Part shown: one piece after another, positions 51,667-59,778 of the stretch
Layout of the letters: every line of letters starts with the position of its first letter
How positions within the stretch are numbered: position 1 is the stretch's first letter
Assembly: GCF_030813715.1 (NCBI RefSeq)
Contig: NZ_JAUSUZ010000001.1
Span: 5,952,001 to 6,016,000, forward strand
Length of the DNA stretch: 64,000 bases
Direction: 5' to 3'
Origin: Catenuloplanes indicus
GTDB taxonomy: Bacteria > Actinomycetota > Actinomycetes > Mycobacteriales > Micromonosporaceae
Made by a program: the position numbers and the translations under genes
Notes under the pieces: generated by a model
Told to the model about the DNA's origin: nothing
The model's database searches: none
Seen by the model: only the letters and a program-made list of their open reading frames with translations

Positions 51667-52443
51667 CTAGTCGGTGGCGTCCTGCGGGACCGCGGAGGGG
51701 CGATCGGTGGACTCGCGCCAGACCTCGGCTGCCTCGCGGCCGCGGGCGATGTCGGCGACCAGGCGGTCGCGTTCGGCCGCGTCCGCGCGGCTGGCCGCCT
51801 CGCGGGCCAGGCTGGCGGCGATCTTGGCCTGCCGCCGGGCCACCTCGCGGGCGCCGCTGTGCGCGGCGCTGCGGGCCGCCGCGGCTCGTTCCTGCCACTC
51901 CAGGTCGCGGGCGACCGCGCGGGCCCGCTGGCCGGCGCCGAGCTCGGCCATCGCGCGTGCCGTCGTCGAGTAGGGGCCGTTCATCACGTCCTCGCCCTCC
52001 TCGCGGTCGGAGAAGCGCCAGCGCCGCAGTCGCTGCCGGAGCCGCCACAGCGTGCGGTCGCGGTCCTCACCGCGTACCCAGGCCACGCCCTGGCCGGGGT
52101 GGGTGGTGCCGTCCGGCAGGTAGTTGACCGCGTGCAGCAGGTCCCGCACGCACCAGCCGGCCATGAAGTACGGCCGGACGATCTCGTAGATCAGATCATT
52201 CTCGATCGGCGCGATGATCGGCACGAAGATCTTGAGCGTGTCGATCGCGGCCCACGCGGTCTCCCGCCCGTCCGGCGCGACGCGCGGATCGAACGGCAGC
52301 GTGCGGCCGGTCTCCGCGTGGCAGCGGCGGCAGCGCCAGACCCATCCCGTAGGGGCCCGGACCAGCTGCTGATCGTCCGGCGAGGCCTGGCACTGCTGGC
52401 AGGGAAACGACGACGGCCGGAATTCCGTACTCTCAGTAGTCAT
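51667..52443 (-). CDS. Zinc-ribbon and helical protein, plasmid-type hypothetical
   Basis: A 258-residue protein: a zinc ribbon (CQQCQ and CRRCH, residues 15-42), then a segment AGWCVRDLLHAVNYLPDG ... VAWVRGEDRDRTLWRLRQRL that looks like a winged-helix/priming motif seen in hypothetical proteins of actinobacterial integrated plasmids, and an Ala/Arg-rich coiled tail (about 160-258). No integrase or replication gene is nearby, so mobility is not supported. Function unknown. Confidence 0.7.
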   Translation of the reverse strand: MTTESTEFRPSSFPCQQCQASPDDQQLVRAPTGWVWRCRRCHAETGRTLPFDPRVAPDGRETAWAAIDTLKIFVPIIAPIENDLIYEIVRPYFMAGWCVRDLLHAVNYLPDGTTHPGQGVAWVRGEDRDRTLWRLRQRLRRWRFSDREEGEDVMNGPYSTTARAMAELGAGQRARAVARDLEWQERAAAARSAAHSGAREVARRQAKIAASLAREAASRADAAERDRLVADIARGREAAEVWRESTDRPSAVPQDATD

Positions 52444-52831
52444 GGACCGCTCCCCGGGCGCTCGGACGCTTCGAGGCTAGCAGCGTGTGCAGCAGCACGA
52501 GCGGGACCACTCCGGCCGGGTACCACAGCACGTCGATGAGATCGAACTGCACGCCGAGCGCCAGCCGGGCTGCCAGCGAACGCTCGGAGAGGACTGCGGG
52601 AACGCCGGTGAGCTGCGAGAACTCGACCGCCCAGCAGAACGCCACCGCGATCAAGCCGGAGATCCACGGCGCCCGGCGCGGCAGCAGGAACACGACGGCG
52701 GCATAGACCATGGACGCGTAGAGAGCGGTGCCGGACACCTGCTCGATCACACCGTCGGCAAGGAAGCGAATACTCAGAGCAACCAGAAGGGCCGCGACAG
52801 CGGTCAGCACCGCGAGCGAGCGCACCAGCAT
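52433..52831 (-). CDS. DUF2809-type membrane protein
   Basis: A 132-residue protein with three or four membrane helices (LAVLTAVAALLVALSIRF, ALYASMVYAAVVFLLP, ISGLIAVAFCWAVEFSQL) and the family mark VQFDLIDVLWYPAGV near the end. It overlaps the downstream zinc-ribbon gene by 11 nt. ATG at 52831 lacks a ribosome site, so the start is uncertain; the frame is open to 53116. Confidence 0.78.
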   Translation of the reverse strand: MLVRSLAVLTAVAALLVALSIRFLADGVIEQVSGTALYASMVYAAVVFLLPRRAPWISGLIAVAFCWAVEFSQLTGVPAVLSERSLAARLALGVQFDLIDVLWYPAGVVPLVLLHTLLASKRPSARGAVHDY

Positions 52832-52862
52832 CGCGCGATCGTAACGATCAGGGCATTCCCGG

Positions 52863-53540
52863 ATGGCCGCCGGACCGCCGGGTGACGAGACTGGGCCGGT
52901 GCCGAGCGTCATCGACGAGTACGTGGCCGACGTCGCCGGTCGCCTGCACGGCCCGGCCCGGCTGCGCCGCGACATGCTGGCCGAGATCCGCGACGCGCTG
53001 ACCGACGCGGCCGAGGCGGAGGGCGCGGAGACCGCGGTCGCCCGATTCGGGCCAGCCCGCGAGATCGCGGACGGCCTGCAGGAGGTGCTCGCCGCCGCGC
53101 GCGCCGGCCGGACCACGGTCCTGCTGGTCGTGGTGCTCGGCGCGGCGTGGGCGCAGGCCGAGCTGTCCGGCCTCGACGGCTGGGCGGAGTGGCGGGGCGC
53201 GATGCCCGGCCCCGGCTACCTCTGGCTGGCCGAGGCCGTGGACGTGCTGAGCGGCGTCTCGCTGGCCGCGGCCGGGCTCGCCTGGGCGCTGCGGCGCCGG
53301 TGGCCGCCCCGCGAGATGGCACGACTGGTCGCGGGTGTCACCATGGGAGTGATGGCGCTGACCGCGCTCGGCGGCGTGCTGCTGGTCGGTCTGTCCCCGC
53401 ACGGCCGGCTGAGCGGCACGCTGCTGTGGGCGGCGCCGTTCGCACTGGTGCAACTGTCCGCATACCGGACGTGGCGGGCCGCGCGGGCCGGTTGCCCCGA
53501 TCGGGTGAGCGGCGAAGATCCCGGATTTTCGCCCGGATAG
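52863..53540 (+). CDS. Membrane protein with HAAS-like N-terminal domain
   Basis: A 225-residue protein. The N-terminal 85 residues form a HAAS/permease-prefix type helical domain (VIDEYVADVAGRLHGPARLRRDM, ALTDAAEAEGAETAVARFGPAREIADGLQ), normally found with PadR regulators or on membrane permeases. About four membrane helices follow. Start may be ATG 52863 or GTG 52899. Role unknown. The 195 nt after it have no gene. Confidence 0.78.
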   Translation: MAAGPPGDETGPVPSVIDEYVADVAGRLHGPARLRRDMLAEIRDALTDAAEAEGAETAVARFGPAREIADGLQEVLAAARAGRTTVLLVVVLGAAWAQAELSGLDGWAEWRGAMPGPGYLWLAEAVDVLSGVSLAAAGLAWALRRRWPPREMARLVAGVTMGVMALTALGGVLLVGLSPHGRLSGTLLWAAPFALVQLSAYRTWRAARAGCPDRVSGEDPGFSPG

Positions 53541-53735
53541 CGGGCCTGGGAGGGAACGGTGCGGTGCCTACCGGTACGGTGTGCGCGCGCGGACGAGCGC
53601 GCAGCCGCCATCACATGCACCGATCTTTTGCGTCATCCGTTACGGTTTCGGGGTTGAAATGGCGGTCAACAGTGGCGTCGGCGTCGGCCCGTCGCCTGGA
53701 TGTCGGATCTAGTAGCAGGGTAAGAGGGCACAGAT

Positions 53736-54470
53736 ATGGGAGACAGCTCCCCCAAGATCACGGTCGTTGTCCCCACCTATAACGAGCGGGACAATCTTCC
53801 CAGGCTCGTCGAGATGCTGTCCGCCCTCGGGCTGCCGAACCTCCACGTCCTGGTGGTCGACGACGATTCCCCCGACGGCACCGGTGAACTCGCCGACAAG
53901 CTCGCGCTCGAGTCGCCGCAGTCGCTCGGCGTGCTGCACCGCACCACCAAGGACGGTCTGGGCCGCGCCTACGTGGCCGGTATCGGCCGTGCGCTGGACG
54001 AGGGCGCGGATGTCGTGATCCAGATGGACGCGGACCTGTCCCACCCGGCCTCGGTCGTCCCGGTCATGGTGGAGAAGCTGCTGTCCACGGACGCGGCCGT
54101 GGTGATCGGCTCGCGGTACGTCTCCGGCGGCTCGGTCGCCGGTGACTGGGGCCTGCACCGCAAGTTCCTGTCCGCCTGGGCGAACTTCTACGTCAACACG
54201 ATCCTCCGCCTCGGCGTGAAGGACGTGACCGCGGGCTTCAAGGCGTGGAAGGCAGAGACGCTGCGCACGATCGACGTCGCCTCGATCCACAGCAACGGCT
54301 ACGCGTTCCAGGTCGAGATGAACTACCGCACGGTCCGGCACGGCGGGAAGATCTACGAGGTGCCGATCCGCTTCGAGCAGCGGGCCGACGGCGTCTCGAA
54401 GATGAGCCTCGCGGTGCAGATCGAGTCCGCGCTGATGCCGTGGCGCCTGCGCTTCGGCCGCAAGGTCTGA
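53736..54470 (+). CDS. Polyprenol monophosphomannose synthase, GT2 (Ppm1/Dpm1 domain)
   Basis: A 244-residue GT2 glycosyltransferase: VVPTYNERDNLPRLVEML, VDDDSPDGT, MDADLSHPASVVP (metal-binding DxD), VIGSRYVSGGSV and the C-terminal IRFEQRADGVSKMS. It moves mannose from GDP-mannose to polyprenyl phosphate at the inner membrane face, for protein O-mannosylation or lipoglycan assembly. It has no Lnt-like acyltransferase part. A strong hairpin follows. Confidence 0.9.
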   Translation: MGDSSPKITVVVPTYNERDNLPRLVEMLSALGLPNLHVLVVDDDSPDGTGELADKLALESPQSLGVLHRTTKDGLGRAYVAGIGRALDEGADVVIQMDADLSHPASVVPVMVEKLLSTDAAVVIGSRYVSGGSVAGDWGLHRKFLSAWANFYVNTILRLGVKDVTAGFKAWKAETLRTIDVASIHSNGYAFQVEMNYRTVRHGGKIYEVPIRFEQRADGVSKMSLAVQIESALMPWRLRFGRKV

Positions 54471-54480
54471 GAAACCCGAT

Positions 54481-54511
54481 CACGGGGGTACGACCCGGTC
54501 GTACCCCCGTG
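54481..54511. terminator. Strong bidirectional hairpin
   Basis: A 14-bp perfect stem (54481-54494 with 54498-54511) with loop CCG, between the converging mannosyltransferase and rmlB genes. No T-run follows on either strand. Confidence 0.75.
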
Positions 54512-54514
54512 CGG

Positions 54515-55474
54515 TCAGGCCTTCTTGAGCGGTTCCCACCACGCGCGGTGGTCCCGGTACCAGGCGACCGTCTCGGCCAGGCCGGCCGTGAAGTCCTTCT
54601 GCGGTACGTACCCGAGCTCGGTCTTGATCTTTGTGATGTCCACCGAGTAGCGGCGGTCGTGTCCCTTGCGGTCCTCGACCGGGACCACCGAGTCCCAGTC
54701 CTTGCCGCAGGCGTCGAGCAGCAGGCCGGTGAGTTCCCGGTTGGTCAGCTCGGTGCCGCCGCCGATGTTGTAGATCTCACCTGCCCGGCCGCCGGCCAGC
54801 ACCAGCGCGATACCTCGGCAGTGGTCGTCGACGTGCAGCCAGTCGCGCACGTTGCCGCCGTCGCCGTAGAGCGGCACCGTGCCCCCGTCCAGCAGGTTCG
54901 TCACGAACAGCGGGATGATCTTCTCCGGGAACTGGTACGGCCCGTAGTTGTTCGAGCAACGGGTGACCAGCACCGGCAGCCCGTGCGTGCGGTGGTAGGC
55001 GAGCGCCAGCAGGTCCGACCCGGCCTTCGCGGCCGAGTACGGCGAGTTCGGCGCGACCGGGAAGTCCTCGCGCCACGAGCCGGTCTCGATCGAGCCGTAG
55101 ACCTCGTCCGTGGAGACGTGCACGAACCGCCGCACGCCGTGCCGGGTCGCGGCGTCCAGCAGCACCTGGGTGCCGAGCACGTTGGTGCGCACGAATGCGG
55201 CGCCACCGTCGATCGAGCGGTCCACGTGGGTCTCGGCCGCGAAGTGCACGACCGCGTCGGTCTCCGCCATCAGCGCGTCCACCACCGCGGCGTCACAGAT
55301 GTCACCGTGCACGAACCGGATGTCCCGTACCGAATCAAGGTTCTTCCGGTTGCCGGAGTAGGTGAGCGCGTCGAGCACGGTGATCCGCGCGTCCTCCAGG
55401 CCGGGGTAGGAGGACGCCTCCCGGACGAGATGGGACCCGATGAAGCCGGCGCCGCCGGTGACCAGAAGTCTCAT
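54515..55474 (-). CDS. rmlB: dTDP-glucose 4,6-dehydratase
   Basis: A 319-residue extended short-chain dehydrogenase: NAD motif VTGGAGFIGSHLV, FAAETHVDRS, HVSTDEVYGS (catalytic Thr, Asp, Glu), Tyr-Lys pair PYSAAKAGSDLLALAY, SNNYGPYQFPEK. It makes dTDP-4-keto-6-deoxyglucose, the second step to dTDP-rhamnose. It is divergent from rmlC over 86 nt. rmlA and rmlD are not in the window. Confidence 0.93.
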   Translation of the reverse strand: MRLLVTGGAGFIGSHLVREASSYPGLEDARITVLDALTYSGNRKNLDSVRDIRFVHGDICDAAVVDALMAETDAVVHFAAETHVDRSIDGGAAFVRTNVLGTQVLLDAATRHGVRRFVHVSTDEVYGSIETGSWREDFPVAPNSPYSAAKAGSDLLALAYHRTHGLPVLVTRCSNNYGPYQFPEKIIPLFVTNLLDGGTVPLYGDGGNVRDWLHVDDHCRGIALVLAGGRAGEIYNIGGGTELTNRELTGLLLDACGKDWDSVVPVEDRKGHDRRYSVDITKIKTELGYVPQKDFTAGLAETVAWYRDHRAWWEPLKKA

Positions 55475-55560
55475 GGACCGAGCCTACGACCAGCCATTAT
55501 GGGATACCCCGCGGCTCGGTAGAGTGAAAGAATCTTGCGAAACGACTGGTAGGTGAGCCG

Positions 55561-56130
55561 ATGAAGATCCGCCCCCTGAGCATCGAAGGCGCCTACGAGG
55601 TCACGCCCGTGGTGCACGGCGACGCGCGCGGCAGCTTCACCGAATGGCTCCGGTTCGACAAGCTCGCCGAGGTGCTCGGCCGCCCGGTGACCATGACGCA
55701 GGGCAACATCTCCGTCTCCGCCGCCGGTGTGGTGCGCGGCATCCACTACGCGGACGTGCCGCCCGGCCAGGCGAAGTACGTCACCTGCGCGCGCGGGTCC
55801 GTGCTCGACGTGGTGGTCGACCTGCGGGTGGGCTCGCCGACGTTCGGCGCGTGGGAGGGCGTGGTGCTGGACGACACCGCCCGCCGCGCCGTCTACCTGA
55901 GCGAGGGCCTGGGCCACGGTTTCTGCGCGCTGACCGACGACGCCACCATGACGTACCTGGTGTCGACCGCCTACAACCCGGCCGCGGAGCACGGCATCCA
56001 CCCGATGGACCCGGACCTGGCGATCGACTGGCCCGCCTCCTCGCCCGTTTTGTCCGGGAAGGACACGAATGCTCCGTCGTTCGCCGAGGCCCGGGCCGCC
56101 GGGCTGCTACCCGGTTATCTCGCGCCCTAG
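55561..56130 (+). CDS. rmlC: dTDP-4-dehydrorhamnose 3,5-epimerase family protein
   Basis: A 189-residue cupin: RGSFTEWLRFD, VVRGIHYADVPPGQAKYV with the catalytic His, ARGSVLDVVVDLRVGSPTFG, and YLSEGLGHGFCAL. It is the step after RmlB. 3-epimerase or 5-epimerase variants for other sugars cannot be excluded. ATG at 55561 has GGTAGGTGAG upstream. Confidence 0.9.
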   Translation: MKIRPLSIEGAYEVTPVVHGDARGSFTEWLRFDKLAEVLGRPVTMTQGNISVSAAGVVRGIHYADVPPGQAKYVTCARGSVLDVVVDLRVGSPTFGAWEGVVLDDTARRAVYLSEGLGHGFCALTDDATMTYLVSTAYNPAAEHGIHPMDPDLAIDWPASSPVLSGKDTNAPSFAEARAAGLLPGYLAP

Positions 56131-56133
56131 CCG

Positions 56134-56865
56134 CTAGCTGGGGCCGAACCGCTCGGTCCGGACCCGGCGCGGGTCGTGGCCGAGCGCGACCAGGATGTCC
56201 GCCACCGTCTCCACGAACCCGGTCGGCCCGCACACGAAACAGGCCGGCTCCAGCGCCGCCGGCCAGCCGTGCGTGTTCACGTCCGCGACCGTGATCCGGT
56301 GCGCGTCCGCACCGAACCGGGTGTAGACGAACGTGACCTCCAGCCCGTGGTCGTCCCGCGCCCGGCGGCGCAGCTCGTCCGCGTAGTACACGTCGTCCGG
56401 CGTCCGCACCGAGTAGATCAGCCGGAACACCGAGCGGTTGTTCGCCCGCCGCCGCGCCCGGATCATCGCCATCAGCGGCACCACACCGGACCCGCCGGCC
56501 ACCAGCAGCACCGGGTCCAGCTGCTCCGGCCGCCAGACGAACCAGCCGCCGATCGGGCCGCGCAGCTCCACCGCGTCGCCCACGGCCAGCACGTCCACCA
56601 GATACGGCGAGACCTCACCGTCCGCCACGGTCTGCACGGTGATCTCCACGCGCTCGCCGTCGGCCGGCGCCGACATCGAGTAGCTGCGCTGCGCCGTGTA
56701 CCCGTCGTCCGCGGTGAGCCGCACGTCCACGTGCTGCCCGGCCAGATGCCCCGGCCAGCCCGGCACGTCGAACACCAGCGTGCGTGCGGACGCGTTCTCC
56801 GCCCGGGCCTCGGCCAGCGTGGCCGTACGCCAGCTCAGTCGCCCTGGTATCGCTGCTCGCGCCAC
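56134..56865 (-). CDS. FAD/NAD(P)-binding oxidoreductase (ferredoxin reductase type)
   Basis: A 243-residue FNR-family reductase: FAD site AQRSYSMSAP, NAD(P) site LLVAGGSGVVPLMAMIRARR, YADELRRR, and a C-terminal CFVCGPTGFVETVADIL. It has no ferredoxin domain of its own. Start GTG at 56865 overlaps the end of the molybdopterin gene by 31 nt, pointing to co-translation: it should pass electrons from NAD(P)H to the molybdenum protein. Confidence 0.88.
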   Translation of the reverse strand: MARAAIPGRLSWRTATLAEARAENASARTLVFDVPGWPGHLAGQHVDVRLTADDGYTAQRSYSMSAPADGERVEITVQTVADGEVSPYLVDVLAVGDAVELRGPIGGWFVWRPEQLDPVLLVAGGSGVVPLMAMIRARRRANNRSVFRLIYSVRTPDDVYYADELRRRARDDHGLEVTFVYTRFGADAHRITVADVNTHGWPAALEPACFVCGPTGFVETVADILVALGHDPRRVRTERFGPS

Positions 56866-57434
56866 GGGTCCCCGTACTCGTGATAGCCGGCCGCCTCCCA
56901 GAAGCCCGGCTCGTCGTCCAGCATCAGCGAGATGCCGCGCACCCACTTCGCCGACTTCCAGAAGTAGAGGTGCGGCACCAGCAGCCGCACCGGCCCGCCG
57001 TGCTCCGGGTGCAGCGGCTCGCCCTCGAACTCGTAGACCAGCCAGGACTGCCCGTCCAGCAGGTCGTCCAGCGGCAGGTTCGTGGTGTAGCCGCCGTACG
57101 AGTGGGCCATCGCGTAGTCGGCCGCGCTCTCCACGTCCTCGAAGAGCGTGTCCAGCGAGACACCCTTCCAGGACGTGCCCAGCTTCGACCACTTCGTCAC
57201 GCAGTGGATGTCCACCGTCGGCGTCTCCGCCGGCAGCTTCAGCAACTCGTCCCAGGACCAGGAATGCTTCTCCCCGGTCTCGGTGCCGATCGTGAACTCG
57301 TACCGCTCGGTCGGGATCTTGGGGGTCGGACCGGCGGACAGCACCGGAAAGTCATGTGTCAGATACTGCCCGGGTGGAAGCTTCGGCTCCGCTTCGCGGG
57401 ATCGGCCGCGAAAACCGGGCGAGAGGGTCGCCAT
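56835..57434 (-). CDS. Sulfite-oxidase-fold molybdopterin oxidoreductase
   Basis: A 199-residue protein with the oxidoreductase molybdopterin-binding fold: SWDELLKLPAETPTVDIHCVTKWSKL, where the Cys in DIHCVT is the molybdenum ligand, then GVSLDTLFE and HGGPVRLLVPHLYFWKSAKWV. It has no Tat signal, so unlike MsrP it should stay in the cytosol. Substrate unknown (sulfoxide or sulfite-like). ATG at 57434. The FAD reductase gene overlaps its end. Confidence 0.88.
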   Translation of the reverse strand: MATLSPGFRGRSREAEPKLPPGQYLTHDFPVLSAGPTPKIPTERYEFTIGTETGEKHSWSWDELLKLPAETPTVDIHCVTKWSKLGTSWKGVSLDTLFEDVESAADYAMAHSYGGYTTNLPLDDLLDGQSWLVYEFEGEPLHPEHGGPVRLLVPHLYFWKSAKWVRGISLMLDDEPGFWEAAGYHEYGDPWREQRYQGD

Positions 57435-57492
57435 CGCCTCAGTATGCCGCGCCTGATGTGCCCCACCGCCGCCCGTCGCTATGGTTTTCATC

Positions 57493-57849
57493 ATGACCGA
57501 CCGGACCGTGGACGTCAGCATGGAGGCCGCGCTCTCCACCGACCCCACCGGCCACCGCCCCGCCCTGGTCAAGCTCGCCACCCGCGACTGGCAGCTCAAC
57601 ATCCGCGCCACCCTCGAAGACCTCACCCGCCTCATCGACATCCGCACCGCCGACCGCCTGAGCCACCGCTCCCTGGCCGTCGGCACCGCCGCCGGCGCCC
57701 CCGTCTACTGGTCCACCACCGAGGGCCACGCCAGCATCCTGGTCGGCGCCGACGACGAGGCCTGGGACATCGCCCTGCTCATCCCGCTCAGCGCGGTCGA
57801 GGAACTGGCCCAGCTGGCCCACCAGGAAATCCTCGAACACGAGGAATGA
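57493..57849 (+). CDS. Hypothetical protein
   Basis: A 118-residue acidic protein (MTDRTVDVSMEAALSTDPTG ... TRDWQLNIRATLEDLTRLIDI ... ASILVGADDEAWDIALLIPL ... ELAQLAHQEILEHEE). No family recognised. Start could also be ATG 57481; neither has a clear ribosome site. It is divergent from the molybdopterin gene and 29 nt ahead of a membrane protein gene. Confidence 0.7.
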   Translation: MTDRTVDVSMEAALSTDPTGHRPALVKLATRDWQLNIRATLEDLTRLIDIRTADRLSHRSLAVGTAAGAPVYWSTTEGHASILVGADDEAWDIALLIPLSAVEELAQLAHQEILEHEE

Positions 57850-57881
57850 CCGGCCTTGCCGCCGGGTGGAACACTCGGGTG

Positions 57882-58856
57882 ATGCGCGGACAGCCCTGGC
57901 GGATCCCGCTCTGGATCGCGACCGCGACCCTCGGCGCCTGGGCGGCCGACCACTACGTCCCCGGCTTCGAGATCGACGGCTCACTCACCGCCCGCCTCGC
58001 CTTCGGCGGCATCGTCGCCGCCCTCACCGTGGCCGCCGGCATGGCTTTCACGGTCCTGGTGCTGGTACCGTTCGCCCCGCTGATGATGCTCGGCGCACGC
58101 ATCCGGATCGTGCCCGACCCGTCCGGCGACGAGCCGCTGAAATCCGAGACCGAGCCGCATCCACTGGTCAAGTCGATCAGCCCCGTGCTGTTGTTCATCC
58201 TGTTCACCGCCGTGGGCGCACCGGTGTCGTTCTACCTGGCGGTGCAGGCCGTCCGGCTGACCGGCATCCCGGTCACGGTCACCGGCGGCTGGCCCGTCTA
58301 CGTCACCGCCGCGCTGGCCATGACCGCCGTCCACAGCAGCGCGCAGGCGTTGCTCCCGGCGGGCATGTGGCAGTGGGCCACGAGCCAGCTCACGTTCCTG
58401 GCCTGCGCCCTCGTGCTGTGGTTCGCCACCGGCCAGCAGACCCTCCCCGGTCTCCTGCTCCTGGCCGCGCTGCTCGGCTTCCTCCGCCTGACGATCCCGG
58501 AACGGTGGGGCGCCGTAATCCAGTTCCCCGCCGACATCGCCGCGCTGTGGGCTCTTGCGTGGTGCAGCGGCCGACTGACGCTCCCGATCGAGTTCAGCAC
58601 CCCCTGGACCTTGCTGCTGACCGCCCTCGCCCTGACCGCGCTCACCCTCCCCTTACGCCTGCTCCCCGCCCCATCCCTCCCCGCCCCCGCCCCACGCCCC
58701 GGCCGCTACCGCCGGGTCGGGCAGGGCCAGCGACCTCGGACCACGACGGTCCCGATCGAGCCAGAGCGATTTCTCGATGCGAGGACTCTGCCGCCCGGCA
58801 ACGCGGCTCAGCCCCGACCGTGGGGTTCCGGGGGCTCGGCCCCGGAGCAGAAATAA
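57882..58856 (+). CDS. Polytopic membrane protein, function unknown
   Basis: A 324-residue protein with about eight membrane helices between residues 8 and 265 (IPLWIATATLGAWAADHYVPGF, ALTVAAGMAFTVLVLVPFAPLMML, ISPVLLFILFTAVGAPVSFYL, and others) and a Pro/Arg-rich cytosolic tail of about 55 residues. No family recognised. Start ATG 57882 or GTG 57879. It follows the small hypothetical gene closely. Confidence 0.75.
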   Translation: MRGQPWRIPLWIATATLGAWAADHYVPGFEIDGSLTARLAFGGIVAALTVAAGMAFTVLVLVPFAPLMMLGARIRIVPDPSGDEPLKSETEPHPLVKSISPVLLFILFTAVGAPVSFYLAVQAVRLTGIPVTVTGGWPVYVTAALAMTAVHSSAQALLPAGMWQWATSQLTFLACALVLWFATGQQTLPGLLLLAALLGFLRLTIPERWGAVIQFPADIAALWALAWCSGRLTLPIEFSTPWTLLLTALALTALTLPLRLLPAPSLPAPAPRPGRYRRVGQGQRPRTTTVPIEPERFLDARTLPPGNAAQPRPWGSGGSAPEQK

Positions 58857-58868
58857 CGAAAGCTCCCG

Positions 58869-58887
58869 GTCCGCGCACCTGGCGGAC
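58869..58887. terminator. Hairpin between tRNA-Arg and the membrane protein gene
   Basis: GTCCGC (58869-58874) with GCGGAC (58882-58887), enclosed by CGAAAGC near 58857 and GCTTTCG near 58901. This could end the leftward tRNA transcript and the rightward gene; no clear T-run. Confidence 0.5.
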
Positions 58888-58908
58888 AAGGAGCCTCTAA
58901 GCTTTCGG

Positions 58909-58980
58909 TGCCCCCGGCAGGATTCGAACCTGCGCTTTCGCCTCCGGAGGGCGACGCTCTATCCCCTGAGCTACGGGGGC
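58909..58980 (-). tRNA. tRNA-Arg (anticodon CCG)
   Basis: A 72-nt cloverleaf read on the minus strand: acceptor GCCCCCG pairing with CGGGGGC, D-arm GCTC/GAGC, anticodon stem TCGCC/GGCGA with loop CTCCGGA (anticodon CCG, reads CGG), T-arm GCAGG-TTCGAAT-CCTGC, discriminator A. CCA is not encoded. CGG is a common Arg codon in this DNA. Confidence 0.95.
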
Positions 58981-59112
58981 TCAAGGACTCCTAGAGACTA
59001 GCAAACCCCTCGGCCGCACCGCGAATCGGTATCCGGGGTGGCGGGGCGGGAAGCGAAGAGCGGCGCGGCCGGGAGGCCGAGCCGCTCTGGCGGAGCAGGA
59101 AGCACCGGTGTG

Positions 59113-59772
59113 TCAGTTGGCCGGGAGCTCGGTCTTGATGACCTGGATGGCCTGGATCTCGCGTTGCTGGCTGGCGACCATCGTGCCCGCCAGCCAGTCG
59201 ATGTCCTTGTTGTCGCTCAGGTCGACGACCTCCTCGGCCATGTGGATGCCGCCGAGGTGGTGGGTGAGCATCAGGTCCAGGAACATCTTTTCCGCCTCGA
59301 CGCCGGTGGCGGCGCGCAGGGCGGTGAGCTGCTCGGGGGTGGCCATGCCGGGCATCAGGCCGTTGGTGAGGCTGCCCTGGGAGTTGGGCATCCAGGCCAT
59401 CCGGGGCTGTTCGCCGGTGGGGTTGAGGTTCCAGTCGCGGAGCCAGGCGCTCATGGTGCCGATCTGGCCCTGCTGGGTGATGGCGATGTCCGCGGCGAGG
59501 GAGGCCACCTGCTCGTCCTGGGCCTTGGTGTGCATGATCATGGCCATTTCCACGGCCTGGGCGTGGTGGGTGGACATGTCGCGGACGAAGCCGGCCTCGA
59601 CCGAGTCGTCGCCGGGGGCGGTGACGGACGGGGTGAGGAGGCCGGCGGTGTAGCCGAGGGCCAGGCCGGCGACGATCGCCAGCGCGAGCCACAGGGTGCC
59701 GAGACGGCGGGCGGGGGAAGGCTCCTCCGAGCCGTCCGTGGACGGCTCGGAAGAGGTGGTGGCGGAGCTCAT
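59113..59772 (-). CDS. DUF305 membrane-anchored protein
   Basis: A 219-residue protein: one membrane helix (LWLALAIVAGLALGYTAGLL, about 28-47), then an extracellular DUF305 helical bundle with the two family repeats FVRDMSTHHAQAVEMAMIM and FLDLMLTHHLGGIHMAEEV, rich in His and Met. DUF305 proteins are linked with metal, often copper, handling by their His/Met pattern (inference). It follows the DUF3105 gene by 6 nt in the same operon. Confidence 0.9.
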   Translation of the reverse strand: MSSATTSSEPSTDGSEEPSPARRLGTLWLALAIVAGLALGYTAGLLTPSVTAPGDDSVEAGFVRDMSTHHAQAVEMAMIMHTKAQDEQVASLAADIAITQQGQIGTMSAWLRDWNLNPTGEQPRMAWMPNSQGSLTNGLMPGMATPEQLTALRAATGVEAEKMFLDLMLTHHLGGIHMAEEVVDLSDNKDIDWLAGTMVASQQREIQAIQVIKTELPAN

Positions 59773-59778
59773 GGAGGG

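Noticed and set aside
51667-52443. Replication initiator of an integrated plasmid
   Set aside because: Some resemblance to plasmid-type proteins, but no integrase, FtsK/Tra-like or att sequences are nearby.
58909-58980. Attachment site of an integrated element at the tRNA-Arg gene
   Set aside because: No integrase, excisionase or duplicated tRNA end is seen on either side.
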